DNA from: JBCDAP01 sp038747915
GTDB taxonomy: Bacteria > Planctomycetota > Phycisphaerae > Phycisphaerales > UBA1924
Assembly: GCA_038747915.1 (NCBI GenBank)
Contig: JBCDJJ010000022.1
Coordinates: forward strand, 1-45,287
DNA: 45,287 nt
Direction: 5' to 3'
Positions within the stretch are counted from its first letter, which is position 1; every line of letters begins with the position of its first letter. Positions 34,891 to 43,278 of the stretch are shown piece by piece. The position numbers and the translations under genes are program-made. The notes beneath the pieces are model-generated. The model was not told the DNA's origin. It saw only the letters and a list, made by a program, of their open reading frames with translations, and ran no database searches.

Positions 34891-35542
34891 CCACGGTGTG
34901 TTGGTGATCGGCGTGTGCGTGTGGGGCGGGTGTCTTTCGAGACGAAGAGTCGGGTGCGCTCGCGCTCGATGACCAATGACGAGCCGCGTCCAAGGAGACA
35001 TGCGCTCGGCACGAAACCCCTACAGCAAACTGGGCCACGACAGGTGAGAGGTCAGCGATGAGTTCCATGTGAACTCCCACCGGTCGTGCGCGCGGCCTCA
35101 GGGGATGGGCACGCCGCGTGGTTGAAGTGTTTCACCACAGAACTTTCGAGGTGTGCTGATCGATGGTGAAGTCACCGATTGCCCTGAATTCTCACGACTC
35201 GTTTGTGTGTACACCGGTTTACACAGCATGCACGATGGAGGGTCTTTCGACGGTGTCGGTGAGGCGTCGGTGCCGACGGCGTTCCGGGCAGTGAACCGAA
35301 GAAACATCGGCTCCGATTTCCCAGCATCTTTCTGGGCGATGCTCGGCGGAAGCGAGGTTTGCCGATGGTTCTTCTGCGCATGTGGGAATTTTCCAAATTT
35401 CGCACTATGTGGCCCACCGAATCAGGGTTGACGTTATGCTCTCTACTGATTTTTCCGGAGAGAGCGGGTCGAGTTCCCGTTTCGGATGCGGAGGACCCGG
35501 CTCGCCGAAGGTTCCTCGCCAATGGGGCAAGGAGGCAACGCG
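34891..35542. other. 650-bp intergenic region upstream of pckG
   Basis: No convincing gene; short open frames on both strands have atypical composition. It holds a LacI-type operator-like palindrome at 35206-35225 and a hairpin GTGGT-T-GAA-GTG-TTT-C-ACCAC at 35118-35138. There is also a CGTCGG-TG-CCGACG inverted repeat near 35266, and a TTGACG at 35428-35433 that could be a -35 box for pckG although no good -10 follows. The 3' part is less GC-rich than the genes around it. Confidence 0.5.
35206..35225. promoter_or_regulatory. LacI-family operator-like palindrome
   Basis: TGTGTACACC / GGTTTACACA, a 20-bp inverted repeat with 9 of 10 pairs matching and a central CG. This is close to the ACCGGT-centred sites bound by LacI/GalR-family repressors. 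It lies about 320 bp upstream of the pckG start. The cognate regulator is not in the window. Confidence 0.45.
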
Positions 35543-37423
35543 GTGACTACTCAGACGATCGAGATCCCGGCTGCGGTCAACAACCCAGAACTCGTGGCCT
35601 GGTTCGAGGAAATGGTCGAGCTGCTCAAGCCCGACCAGGTGCATTGGTGCGACGGCTCTGAAGAGGAGTACGACCGGCTCTGCAACGAGATGGTCGACGG
35701 CGGCACGTTCATCCGGCTCAACGCCGAGAAGCGCCCCGGCTCGTTCCTCGCCCGCAGCCACCCGAGCGACGTCGCTCGCGTTGAGGACCGCACCTATATC
35801 TGCTCGCTCAGCAAGGGCGACGCCGGGCCCACCAACAACTGGATGGCCCCACGCGAGATGAAGACCATCCTCAACGAGAAGTTCGATGGGTGCATGCGCG
35901 GCCGCACGATGTACGTGATCCCGTTCAGCATGGGGCCGATCGGCTCCTCGATCTCCCACGTCGGTGTCGAGATCACCGATTCGCCGTACGTCGTCGTCAA
36001 CATGCGGATCATGACCCGCATGGGCACCCCTGTGCTCGAGGCACTCGGCGACGGCGAGTTCGTCAAGTGTCTGCACTCGGTGGGCATGCCGCTCGATCCG
36101 GGGCAGAGCGATGTTCCGTGGCCATGCAGCCCGGACCCGAAAGACAAGTACATCGTCCACTACCCCGAGGAGCGCGCGATCTGGAGCTATGGCTCGGGCT
36201 ACGGCGGCAACGCGCTGCTCGGTAAGAAATGCCTCGCGCTCCGCATCGCGTCGGTCCTCGCCCGCGAGCAGGGCTGGCTCGCCGAGCACATGCTCATCTC
36301 CGGTGTAAAGTCGCCCGACGGGCAGAAGACCTACGTCGCCGCTGCGTTCCCAAGCGCCTGCGGCAAGACCAACTTCGCGATGCTCGTGCCACCGAAGGAG
36401 TTCCAGGACGAAGGGTGGGAGGTCACCTGCGTCGGCGACGACATCGCCTGGATCAAGCCGAACGACGACGGCCAGATCTACGCCATCAACCCCGAGGCCG
36501 GCTTCTTCGGCGTCGCGCCCGGCACCAACTACAAGACCAACCCCAACGCCATGGTCGCCATCGAGAAGAACACCATCTTCACCAACGTCGCGCTGACCGA
36601 CGATGGCGATGTGTGGTGGGAGGGCATGGACGGTGAGCCGCCGGCCCACGCCATCGACTGGCAGGGCAACGACTGGACGCCCGCGAGCGAGAACAAGGCG
36701 GCGCACCCGAACTCCCGCTTCACCGCGCCGCTCGCCCAGTGCCCGACCGCCGACCCCGCCTACGACGATCCGAACGGCGTGCCGATCTCGGCGTTCATCT
36801 TCGGCGGTCGTCGCAGCACCACCGTGCCGCTCGTCTACCAGGCCTTCAACTGGTCGTTCGGTGTCTACACCGCCGCCACGATGGGCTCGGAGATGACCGC
36901 TGCAGCGTTCGGTCAGCTCGGCAAGGTCCGTCGCGACCCGCTCGCGATGCTGCCCTTCATCGGCTACCACATGGGTGACTACCTGAGCCACTGGCTCGAC
37001 TTCGGTCGCCACATCCCCAACCCGCCACGCATCTTCTGCGTCAACTGGTTCCGCCGCGACGAAGACGGCAACTTCATCTGGCCGGGCTTCGGTGAGAACA
37101 TGCGGATCCTCAAGTGGATCGTCGAGCGCGGCCGCGGCAGGGCCGCGAGCACCGAGGGCCCGCTGGGCTGGATGCCGCAGTACGACGACATCGACTGGCG
37201 CGGCCTCGACTTCACCAAGGACGACTTCGATGCGCTGATGAGCACCGAGCGTGACGAGTGGCTCCAAGAGATCGCGTCGCACGATGAGCTCTTCTTCAAG
37301 CTCTACGACCGCTTGCCCAAGGAACTCACCTTTATTCGCGAGTTGCTCGTGAGCGGACTCTGGCGATCGCCCGAGCACTGGGAGATGAAGCCCAAGCTCG
37401 ACGCAGCATCCACAACGGCCTGA
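35543..37423 (+). CDS. pckG: phosphoenolpyruvate carboxykinase (GTP)
   Basis: 626 aa from GTG 35543, the family's usual length. I chose the GTG because GGAGG lies 7 nt upstream; ATG 35522 (in frame, 21 nt earlier) lacks such a site. The enzyme converts oxaloacetate and GTP to PEP, CO2 and GDP in gluconeogenesis. The kinase-1 loop FPSACGKTNFAML carries the reactive Cys273 typical of the GTP class. Metal-site Lys and His lie in LLGKKCLALRIAS and LAEHMLI, and FGGRRSTTVPLVYQ and NWFRRDEDGNF are also diagnostic. Gluconeogenesis fits growth on uronates and pyruvate. Followed by a strong terminator. Confidence 0.96.
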   Translation: MTTQTIEIPAAVNNPELVAWFEEMVELLKPDQVHWCDGSEEEYDRLCNEMVDGGTFIRLNAEKRPGSFLARSHPSDVARVEDRTYICSLSKGDAGPTNNWMAPREMKTILNEKFDGCMRGRTMYVIPFSMGPIGSSISHVGVEITDSPYVVVNMRIMTRMGTPVLEALGDGEFVKCLHSVGMPLDPGQSDVPWPCSPDPKDKYIVHYPEERAIWSYGSGYGGNALLGKKCLALRIASVLAREQGWLAEHMLISGVKSPDGQKTYVAAAFPSACGKTNFAMLVPPKEFQDEGWEVTCVGDDIAWIKPNDDGQIYAINPEAGFFGVAPGTNYKTNPNAMVAIEKNTIFTNVALTDDGDVWWEGMDGEPPAHAIDWQGNDWTPASENKAAHPNSRFTAPLAQCPTADPAYDDPNGVPISAFIFGGRRSTTVPLVYQAFNWSFGVYTAATMGSEMTAAAFGQLGKVRRDPLAMLPFIGYHMGDYLSHWLDFGRHIPNPPRIFCVNWFRRDEDGNFIWPGFGENMRILKWIVERGRGRAASTEGPLGWMPQYDDIDWRGLDFTKDDFDALMSTERDEWLQEIASHDELFFKLYDRLPKELTFIRELLVSGLWRSPEHWEMKPKLDAASTTA

Positions 37424-37454
37424 ACACCCCGCACCGGCGAACCAAGCCAACACC

Positions 37455-37491
37455 CGGGTTGATCCGAACACTTTGGATCAACCCGGTTTTC
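37455..37491 (+). terminator. intrinsic terminator of pckG
   Basis: Perfect 12-bp stem CCGGGTTGATCC / GGATCAACCCGG with a 9-nt loop, followed by TTTTC, 31 bp after the stop. The best terminator in the window. Confidence 0.92.
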
Positions 37492-37658
37492 TATTTATTG
37501 CTGCCGTGATGGCGTTGTCTGTGACCGGCACTTCCTCCGACCATGCCGAGTCGGAGTTGTGCGCGCATCAGGTGGATACTGGCCGTTCGGTCCTCATCTC
37601 ATCGCTGCTACCCTCGCACGTCATGGCCTCTGCTCGAATCGCTGATCGGGAGCGTTCC

Positions 37659-39524
37659 ATGTCGTACACCCGCACGTCCGTAGGTGCTGTGCTGGCGATC
37701 GCGATGGCGACCGCGCCCGGCACACCCGCATCGGCCCAGATCCGATACGCCGACGTCACTCGTCTGCTGGGTTTGAGCGGTCAGCAGGGGACCGCGGTGC
37801 AGTTCGCCGATCTCGATGTCGATGGATACGCCGATCTCATCGTCGATGCACGCCTCGTCTTCATGAATCGCGAGGCGCCGGACGGCAGCGGCCGAGTCTT
37901 TGAGCCCGTCGCCCAGAGCGGCATCCCCGACTTCAAGAACGGCCTCTTCGAGGGCGCGCTCTCGACCGCCTTTGCCGACTTCGATGGCGATCGAGTCCCG
38001 GACTGCCTCTGGGTGCCGTACTGCGCGCCCCTGATCGATGGGTTCACCTTGACGGACGGTTCGCCGAAGGGCGTGGCGTGGCTCAAAGGGCGGGGGGATG
38101 GCACATTCGCCGACCCCGTGCGCATCGAGGCGGTGGCGCCCAAAGCGCACGATGTCATCGCCATCGCCGATGTCGATCGTGACGGTCTGCTCGACGTCTA
38201 TCTCGGCGCGAGCTTCATTCAGGCCGGTTGGTGGCGGAGTCAGTGGAAGGACCCGAACGGAACCAACGAGGGCTACACCGGCGATCTACTCCTTCACCGG
38301 CGCGATCCCGACGGTCAACCAGGGTGGGAGCGCGTGCCGCTGCCCGAAGACTCGGGCGCCCACACCGTGCCTGGTGCTGAACACACCGAGCCACCAGCGA
38401 TTATCGATGCCGCGGGCCGTCCGACCTACGGCGCACTCATCGCGAGTCTCGACGGCACCGGCCACCCGTCGATCGTCGAACTCAACTACGGCCGCCGAGC
38501 GAACCGCGTCTGGTTCTCCAGCGAGCCCACCGACGAGCCATTCACAGACCGAGCCCCCGCCATCGGGCTCGATGGAGATGATGTGCGCCACGGCGTGTAC
38601 CCCGAGTGGGCCACGCGCCACCCGCGCCTCGCGGGCTTCACCCATCGGCCCGAGCTACCCTACCGCGTCCACGGCAACACCTTCGATGCCGAGGCCACCG
38701 ATCTCGATAACGACGGTGACCTCGATCTGTTCGTCGCACAGATCCGCCATGGGTGGGCCGGCTCGTCGTCGGATCCGACAGCGGTCTGGCGCAATCTGAG
38801 CACAGAAACGGGCACGCTCCGGTTCGAGATGATCGACCCCGCCACCAACGGCCTGAGTCGGGCTCCCGCCGACAACGCCATCCGTTCGTGGAACGAGGGC
38901 GACCTCTATTGCGCCACGCTCGATGCCGATCACGACGGCCGCGTCGACCTGCTGCTCTCATCGGGCGATTACCAAGACGATCAGCGGCTTCGTCTCTTCC
39001 GTCAGCAGTGGGGCGGTGGCTTCGTCGATGTCACACCATGGTCCGGCCTGCGCCACGATGGCTCCCAGCTCATCAGCCTCGCCGATCTCGATCACGACGG
39101 CCGGCTGGACATCGCCGCCGGGCAACGATTCATGCGCTACTCCGAGACCGACCGCGACGGCCGAACGCCGGGGATCGCGATCTACACATCCTCGCTCGGC
39201 CCATCGAACACAGAGAATGACGCATCCAACAGCATCACGATCGCACCACGGTTCGCCTCCGACACCGGTGCGAACCACTTCGGTCTCGGTGCGATCGTTC
39301 GATGCACCGCGATCATTCGAGGCGAGCGCATCACGCAGACGCGGCAGCTCAACCCGATCGGCGGACGAAAGGGCAAGCAGCACGAGTTTCTCGTTCACTT
39401 CGGCTTGGGGGATGCCGAGGTCGCCGATGTGATCGAGATCATCGCCCCGAACCAGGATCTCGACCGATTCGTGTTCCGCTCGCTCCCACCTGGGCGTCAC
39501 GAGCTGGTATGTGACAGCCCCTGA
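37659..39524 (+). CDS. secreted VCBS-repeat protein with ASPIC/UnbV-like C-terminus
   Basis: 621 aa from ATG 37659 (GGGAG about 7 nt upstream). ATG 37623 would also be in frame but has no ribosome binding site. Signal peptide MSYTRTSVGAVLAIAMATAPGTPASA before Gln. Ca-loop repeats are spread along the chain: FADLDVDGYADLIVD, FADFDGDRVPDCLWV, IADVDRDGLLDVYLG, ATDLDNDGDLDLFVA, ATLDADHDGRVDLLLS, LADLDHDGRLDIAAG. The last ~80 residues (NHFGLGAIVRCTAIIRGERITQTRQLN, HFGLGDAEVADVIEI) match the ASPIC/UnbV module found after FG-GAP propellers. It lacks the dockerin-like tail of its relatives. Function unknown, probably extracellular binding. Confidence 0.85.
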   Translation: MSYTRTSVGAVLAIAMATAPGTPASAQIRYADVTRLLGLSGQQGTAVQFADLDVDGYADLIVDARLVFMNREAPDGSGRVFEPVAQSGIPDFKNGLFEGALSTAFADFDGDRVPDCLWVPYCAPLIDGFTLTDGSPKGVAWLKGRGDGTFADPVRIEAVAPKAHDVIAIADVDRDGLLDVYLGASFIQAGWWRSQWKDPNGTNEGYTGDLLLHRRDPDGQPGWERVPLPEDSGAHTVPGAEHTEPPAIIDAAGRPTYGALIASLDGTGHPSIVELNYGRRANRVWFSSEPTDEPFTDRAPAIGLDGDDVRHGVYPEWATRHPRLAGFTHRPELPYRVHGNTFDAEATDLDNDGDLDLFVAQIRHGWAGSSSDPTAVWRNLSTETGTLRFEMIDPATNGLSRAPADNAIRSWNEGDLYCATLDADHDGRVDLLLSSGDYQDDQRLRLFRQQWGGGFVDVTPWSGLRHDGSQLISLADLDHDGRLDIAAGQRFMRYSETDRDGRTPGIAIYTSSLGPSNTENDASNSITIAPRFASDTGANHFGLGAIVRCTAIIRGERITQTRQLNPIGGRKGKQHEFLVHFGLGDAEVADVIEIIAPNQDLDRFVFRSLPPGRHELVCDSP

Positions 39525-39539
39525 GCGGGCACCTGTCAC
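39511..39539. terminator. hairpin over the stop codon between convergent genes
   Basis: GTGACAG-CCC / GGG-(CAC)-CTGTCAC, a 10-bp stem with a 3-nt bulge, spanning the TGA of the VCBS gene. Only 33 bp separate the two convergent stops. Probably bidirectional. Confidence 0.5.
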
Positions 39540-39557
39540 CCATGCGACAAGTTTGCG

Positions 39558-40772
39558 CTAGGTCTCGGTCGGTTCGATGCTCGAGGTGTAACGTGCCAGC
39601 GGCATCGGGAGTTCCACGACCACGCGGTGCCGCACGAACCCCGAGAGGTCCCACCCGGATCGCCGCTGCAGCTCGGCAACGGTCTCCTCGTACTGCGCTA
39701 CGCCCGGAGGGCACTCATCGAGCGTAAAGCCGCCGCGCTCGCCCGGGCCGGCCGGCTCGGGCAAGCGATCGAACCAATTGTCCGGTGAAGATTCCCCGAG
39801 GTCGCGGTACGAGCCGAATCGTGTGTACGTCTCGTGCGCGAGTTCGGGGTCGAGATGCACCTCCGCGATCAAGCGACGGCACGGGTGCTTATTGACCACT
39901 GAGAACGCGAGGGTTTCACGATCGTCAGCCGTCGGCGCGGGGGTCCACCCGGTCTGCTCGAGCATCACCGTCACATCAATGGGCTCGCCAAGCTGATACC
40001 AACTCGGCTCGATGAACGTGACCTGCCGCTCGCCATCATCGGTGCTCAGCAGCGCCGGCGGCGGCTTGCTCGTGCCCGAAGACAGCAGGCTGAATCGGCT
40101 CGCCGGCAATCCCTCGGGCCGCAGCCGCTCGCTGCTCACCGCGGTGTGCCGGAAGAGCGCGAACGGCATCGCCCCGGCACGTCCGACGCACCCGAGAAAC
40201 GAATTGAGCGTCAAGAGGTCGAGGCGACCCGGCCGTTCGCGAGATGGGCGCGCCGCTTGAAGATTGAGCCGGGTGTCGAGTTGGTAGCCGATCACGTCGG
40301 CCGCCGCGCTCAACCACTCCCGGTGGCCGGACGGCTCCTCGACCGTGGGCGTTCGCGGCGGACGGTCGCGCATGGAGACCGCTCGGACCGCCGATGCTTT
40401 GCTCCCACCGAGCCGCTCGAGAGCCGCCCCATAATGGTCGCACGCGAGCGCGAGCCGCTGATAGGCCGGGTGCTCGGCGCTGATCCGCTCCTCGACGCCG
40501 CTCAGCACACGCTGCCATCCCTGACGCCCGGGGACCTGCTCGAGGTCCTCAGCGACCGGGTCGTGCAGTCGGTTCATCCGAACCAGCCGCTGTGCGGTGC
40601 CCCGATCGACGCGGATATGTTCGGCGATCTGCGACCACGGCGCATTGGACTTCAGGCCGAGCGCCTGCTGCGCCTCTTTCCACTCGGCGCGGAGGCGTCG
40701 GAGGCATGCCTCGAGGTGGTGGACATCCTGAGTGACGCCCTGATGCTTTGGGAGTTCGACCGTGTGATCCAT
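39558..40772 (-). CDS. unrecognised ~400-aa protein with N-terminal HTH (putative regulator, family member 2)
   Basis: 404 aa from ATG 40772 (AGGTG 5-6 nt upstream). No signal or membrane segment. The HTH-like stretch WSQIAEHIRVDRGTAQRLVRMN (about 46-67) corresponds to VDLQRVLGINKKLAWQVHRVA in the 403-aa protein at 26588. The following helical region, the middle segment (VIGYQLDTRLNLQAARPSRERPGRLDLLTLNSFLGCVGRAGAMPFALFRH) and the end (YEETVAELQRRSGWDLSGFVRHRVVVELP) align block by block with that protein at low identity. I infer a second member of the same family. It is divergent from a PEP-CTERM-like gene. No known family comes to mind. Confidence 0.68.
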   Translation of the reverse strand: MDHTVELPKHQGVTQDVHHLEACLRRLRAEWKEAQQALGLKSNAPWSQIAEHIRVDRGTAQRLVRMNRLHDPVAEDLEQVPGRQGWQRVLSGVEERISAEHPAYQRLALACDHYGAALERLGGSKASAVRAVSMRDRPPRTPTVEEPSGHREWLSAAADVIGYQLDTRLNLQAARPSRERPGRLDLLTLNSFLGCVGRAGAMPFALFRHTAVSSERLRPEGLPASRFSLLSSGTSKPPPALLSTDDGERQVTFIEPSWYQLGEPIDVTVMLEQTGWTPAPTADDRETLAFSVVNKHPCRRLIAEVHLDPELAHETYTRFGSYRDLGESSPDNWFDRLPEPAGPGERGGFTLDECPPGVAQYEETVAELQRRSGWDLSGFVRHRVVVELPMPLARYTSSIEPTET

Positions 40773-40815
40773 ATGGTCACCTACATACCACACATGTGAG
40801 GCGCGTGAACCTGGG

Positions 40816-40830
40816 TGCCCCACTAGTGTA
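40816..40830 (-). promoter_or_regulatory. promoter core of HTH gene 2 (shared 15-mer)
   Basis: On the minus strand, TACACTAGTGGGGCA. TACACT (40825-40830) would be the -10, about 52 bp before ATG 40772. The identical 15-mer occurs at 44868-44882 at the same kind of position upstream of a pseudopilin. The -35 is weak. Confidence 0.45.
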
Positions 40831-40940
40831 TTTCGACCCGGTGGAGTATGACGTGCGTTCCGGAACCGGGCAAGTTCATCGCTCAGCATACCGTAGCACA
40901 CGAATTCGCCTCTGATCTGCGAATCATCGCGCGAGTTGCA

Positions 40941-40968
40941 TTGACCGCAAACAGCGCTGGTGTACACT
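40941..40968 (+). promoter_or_regulatory. sigma-70-type promoter for PEP-CTERM-like gene
   Basis: TTGACC (40941-40946), 16-bp spacer, TACACT (40963-40968), then CGTGG. About 59 bp before ATG 41028. The -35, spacer length and -10 resemble the promoters of the two HTH genes. Confidence 0.65.
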
Positions 40969-41027
40969 CGTGGCTCTGGGGCAGGGGTTGCGCCAGGAAA
41001 CACGAGTCGTTTTGTAAAGGGGCCGTT

Positions 41028-41795
41028 ATGGTATCTCGATCTGCACGTGTAGCTGTGGCTGGGTGTGCATTAGGGGCATTGAGCGTCAGCGTTGCGTCCG
41101 CTGCCGAAGTGCTCACCTTCGACATCAACCAGACCATCGGGTTCGAAGGGCTGACCGCACAGCCGGAGGACACCGTCCTCTTTTCATTTGATATTCCGGG
41201 CTTCGGGCGGGTCGCGGCACCCGACTTTGAGATCACGGTCGACCAGGGCGGGTTCACCGGCACTGGTTTCGAGATCGAGTTCGCGTTCAGCGCGACTAAC
41301 GACGACGTGACCGACGGCGGCCTCGCACGCATCGAGGGCTCCGGCCAATCCGCCAGCCTCTTCGCCGCGGGCGATCTCATTGACGACTTCTCGACCGCGC
41401 CCTTCTCGGATCCGCCCTCGATCGGTGCCCCCACCTCCTTGCTCTACACGCAGGGAGCCGGGCTCTTCGGTCCGGTGACGGCCGGCATCTTTGATGAATC
41501 CGCCGACGGCGATACCGCGTTCATCGGCTTCGTCATCTCTGCGGTCGATGACTCGACCGGCCTCCCGGTGCTCGGCTCCTTCCATTTCGGCTGGATCGAG
41601 GTGATCTTCGACGACCTGAGCGATGGCTCCTCTGACCCGCTGCCGGCGACCGAGGTGGAACTCACCTTCGTCACGCTCGGCATCGCCGATACCCCCGACA
41701 TCGGCGTGTTCGCGGGTGGTGGCATCGTTCCGGCGCCCGGCGCCGCGGTGATGCTCGCGGTGGGTGGCCTCGCAGCAACCCGTCGCCGCCGCTGA
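41028..41795 (+). CDS. secreted protein with PEP-CTERM-like sorting tail
   Basis: 255 aa from ATG 41028, with AAGGGG 7 nt upstream. Signal peptide MVSRSARVAVAGCALGALSVSVASA. The mature domain is beta-rich and acidic (VLTFDINQTIGFEGLTAQPEDTVLFSFDIPGFG, GFEIEFAFSATNDDVTDGG, FHFGWIEVIFDDLSDGS) and resembles uncharacterised PEP-CTERM ectodomains. The C-terminus VPAPGAAVMLAVGGLAATRRRR is the most typical of the three such tails in the window. Own promoter upstream and a strong terminator downstream, so monocistronic. Confidence 0.82.
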   Translation: MVSRSARVAVAGCALGALSVSVASAAEVLTFDINQTIGFEGLTAQPEDTVLFSFDIPGFGRVAAPDFEITVDQGGFTGTGFEIEFAFSATNDDVTDGGLARIEGSGQSASLFAAGDLIDDFSTAPFSDPPSIGAPTSLLYTQGAGLFGPVTAGIFDESADGDTAFIGFVISAVDDSTGLPVLGSFHFGWIEVIFDDLSDGSSDPLPATEVELTFVTLGIADTPDIGVFAGGGIVPAPGAAVMLAVGGLAATRRRR

Positions 41796-41830
41796 TCGCT
41801 TCGTACCAGCGTTCGCACTGTCGAACACCC

Positions 41831-41865
41831 CGCGTGCGTCGCAGGCGTGCGACGTACGCGATTTT
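41831..41865 (+). terminator. intrinsic terminator after PEP-CTERM-like gene
   Basis: Continuous 13-bp stem (41831-41843 with 41848-41860, one G-T pair) with a GGCG loop, followed directly by ATTTTC. Confidence 0.88.
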
Positions 41866-41976
41866 CACGCTGTGACTGTCGGTGCCTCTCCGTTCAAGGC
41901 CCGGCGGCGCTCGATGGTGCGGCACTGCCGCCCCGATCGAGTTCAAACCAAAGATCTTATCCGAGGAGCATCAACG

Positions 41977-43260
41977 ATGATGAACCGATCGCTCACCGCC
42001 GCCGCTCTGTTGAGCATTGCCGGATCCCTGGCTTCTGCGCAGTTCCTCGCGACAAACGGTCAGGTCGCTGGCATCACGGCGGATCCCGAGGCACTCTTCA
42101 TCGCGCCCGATGGCTCCTCCACGCTCGTCTTCGAGCCGGGCGCGGTCACCGGTCTGCCCGCCTTTGCGTCGCTCGACGGACTCGCAGCGGACGATGCGGA
42201 ACGCCGCTTCTTCGCCACCGATGTGCGCACATTCGATATCGATCTCGACGACGGGCTGCGCTTCGGTGTCGCGAGCGACCTCTACATCTTCAGCTACGAC
42301 GATCTTGACAACCCGGTCACGCACCCCGAGAAGTTCCGCGTGGCCGACTTCGGCGATCCCGGCGTGGTCGATGAAGACGGCGTGGCCGACCAGGGCGTGT
42401 TCCTGACGCCGAGCGGGCTGGCGTACGACACGACGCGCGATGTGCTGTACGCCGTCTCCGTGCTCGAGCCCAAGTGCCCGCCGTTCGGCCATCCCGACGG
42501 TGTCTATCGCATCGATCTCAATACCCTCATCGCGACTCCAATCGTCGACTTCGCGGACCTCCCGGGCTTCGTGGGCCCTGGGACCTGTGGCCCTGATGGC
42601 GACCCGAGCACCGTCCTGATCAACGACGACTTCGCGTCCGTCGGCGCGATCGACTACGACGAGCTCACCGATCGCATCTACTTCGTCAACGAGACGGAGC
42701 CGATCGAGGGCGTGCCGTGCTCGGTCTGCCAATCGATCTTCGCGATCGACCCGGACGACCCCACGGGCTACAGCGACGACCCCGCTAACCCCGCCGGCGT
42801 CACCCGGCTCACCGCACTGCCCGAGGACCCGGACGGCAATGGCCCGCTCGCGCCGTTCGACGATTTCGACGGCCTCGGTGCCGGCAACGGCTTCTTGCTG
42901 CTCGTCACCGACAACGCGAACATCAACAACGGTGTGCATGTGATCTACGACGCGGTCAACGACGCGTACGTCGGGTCGCCCGCCTCGGTCTTTCCTCCTC
43001 TGAGTTCGACGGACCTCACGTTCTTCCCGATCTCGTCCGCCGGTGCATACACGCCCAACATCCTCGCGCCCGATCCGGTTGCCGGCTGTATCGATCTCGA
43101 CGATGCTCTGCCGACGGGTACGCTCGACGCGGTTGACAACGCCGTGTTCTTCGACCGGGTCTCGTTCTTCGATCCGCGGTCCGATGTCGATGACGACTTC
43201 GATGTCGATCTTGACGATGTGATCGCCGCCCAAGGCGCTCTGTCGGCGGGCTGTCCTTGA
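41977..43260 (+). CDS. secreted protein of unknown function with dockerin-like tail
   Basis: 427 aa. GAGGAG lies 8 nt before ATG 41977; a second ATG follows at 41980. Signal peptide MMNRSLTAAALLSIAGSLASA before Gln. The body has repeated strands of the type LAYDTTRDVLYAV, VYRIDLNTLIATPIVDF and VGAIDYDELTDRIYFVNE, which suggests a beta-propeller of the kind that tabulates values. Two Cys pairs (CPPFGHPDGV, GVPCSVCQS) are visible. The final 57 residues (43087-43260) are a degenerate dockerin-like module: CIDLDDALPTGTLDAVD then SDVDDDFDVDLDDV, ending AGCP. Two of its Ca loops look incomplete. A hairpin overlaps the stop. Confidence 0.75.
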   Translation: MMNRSLTAAALLSIAGSLASAQFLATNGQVAGITADPEALFIAPDGSSTLVFEPGAVTGLPAFASLDGLAADDAERRFFATDVRTFDIDLDDGLRFGVASDLYIFSYDDLDNPVTHPEKFRVADFGDPGVVDEDGVADQGVFLTPSGLAYDTTRDVLYAVSVLEPKCPPFGHPDGVYRIDLNTLIATPIVDFADLPGFVGPGTCGPDGDPSTVLINDDFASVGAIDYDELTDRIYFVNETEPIEGVPCSVCQSIFAIDPDDPTGYSDDPANPAGVTRLTALPEDPDGNGPLAPFDDFDGLGAGNGFLLLVTDNANINNGVHVIYDAVNDAYVGSPASVFPPLSSTDLTFFPISSAGAYTPNILAPDPVAGCIDLDDALPTGTLDAVDNAVFFDRVSFFDPRSDVDDDFDVDLDDVIAAQGALSAGCP

Positions 43261-43278
43261 TCAGTGAGATCACTGATC
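43259..43278 (+). terminator. hairpin at the stop of the preceding gene
   Basis: GATCAGTG-AGAT-CACTGATC, a perfect 8-bp stem with a 4-nt loop beginning inside the TGA stop codon. No T tract follows at once. Confidence 0.45.

Noticed and set aside
35153..35431. 92-codon frame in the gap before pckG
   Set aside because: It spans the operator-like palindrome, has atypical residues for this genome and no ribosome binding site. A minus-strand frame at 35172-35522 is no better.
35405..37471. 688-codon open frame on the minus strand
   Set aside because: Antisense to pckG, which is unmistakable. It even runs through the pckG terminator.
41971..43233. 420-codon open frame on the minus strand
   Set aside because: Antisense to the dockerin-like secreted protein. 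Low-complexity Val/Arg/Asp composition.
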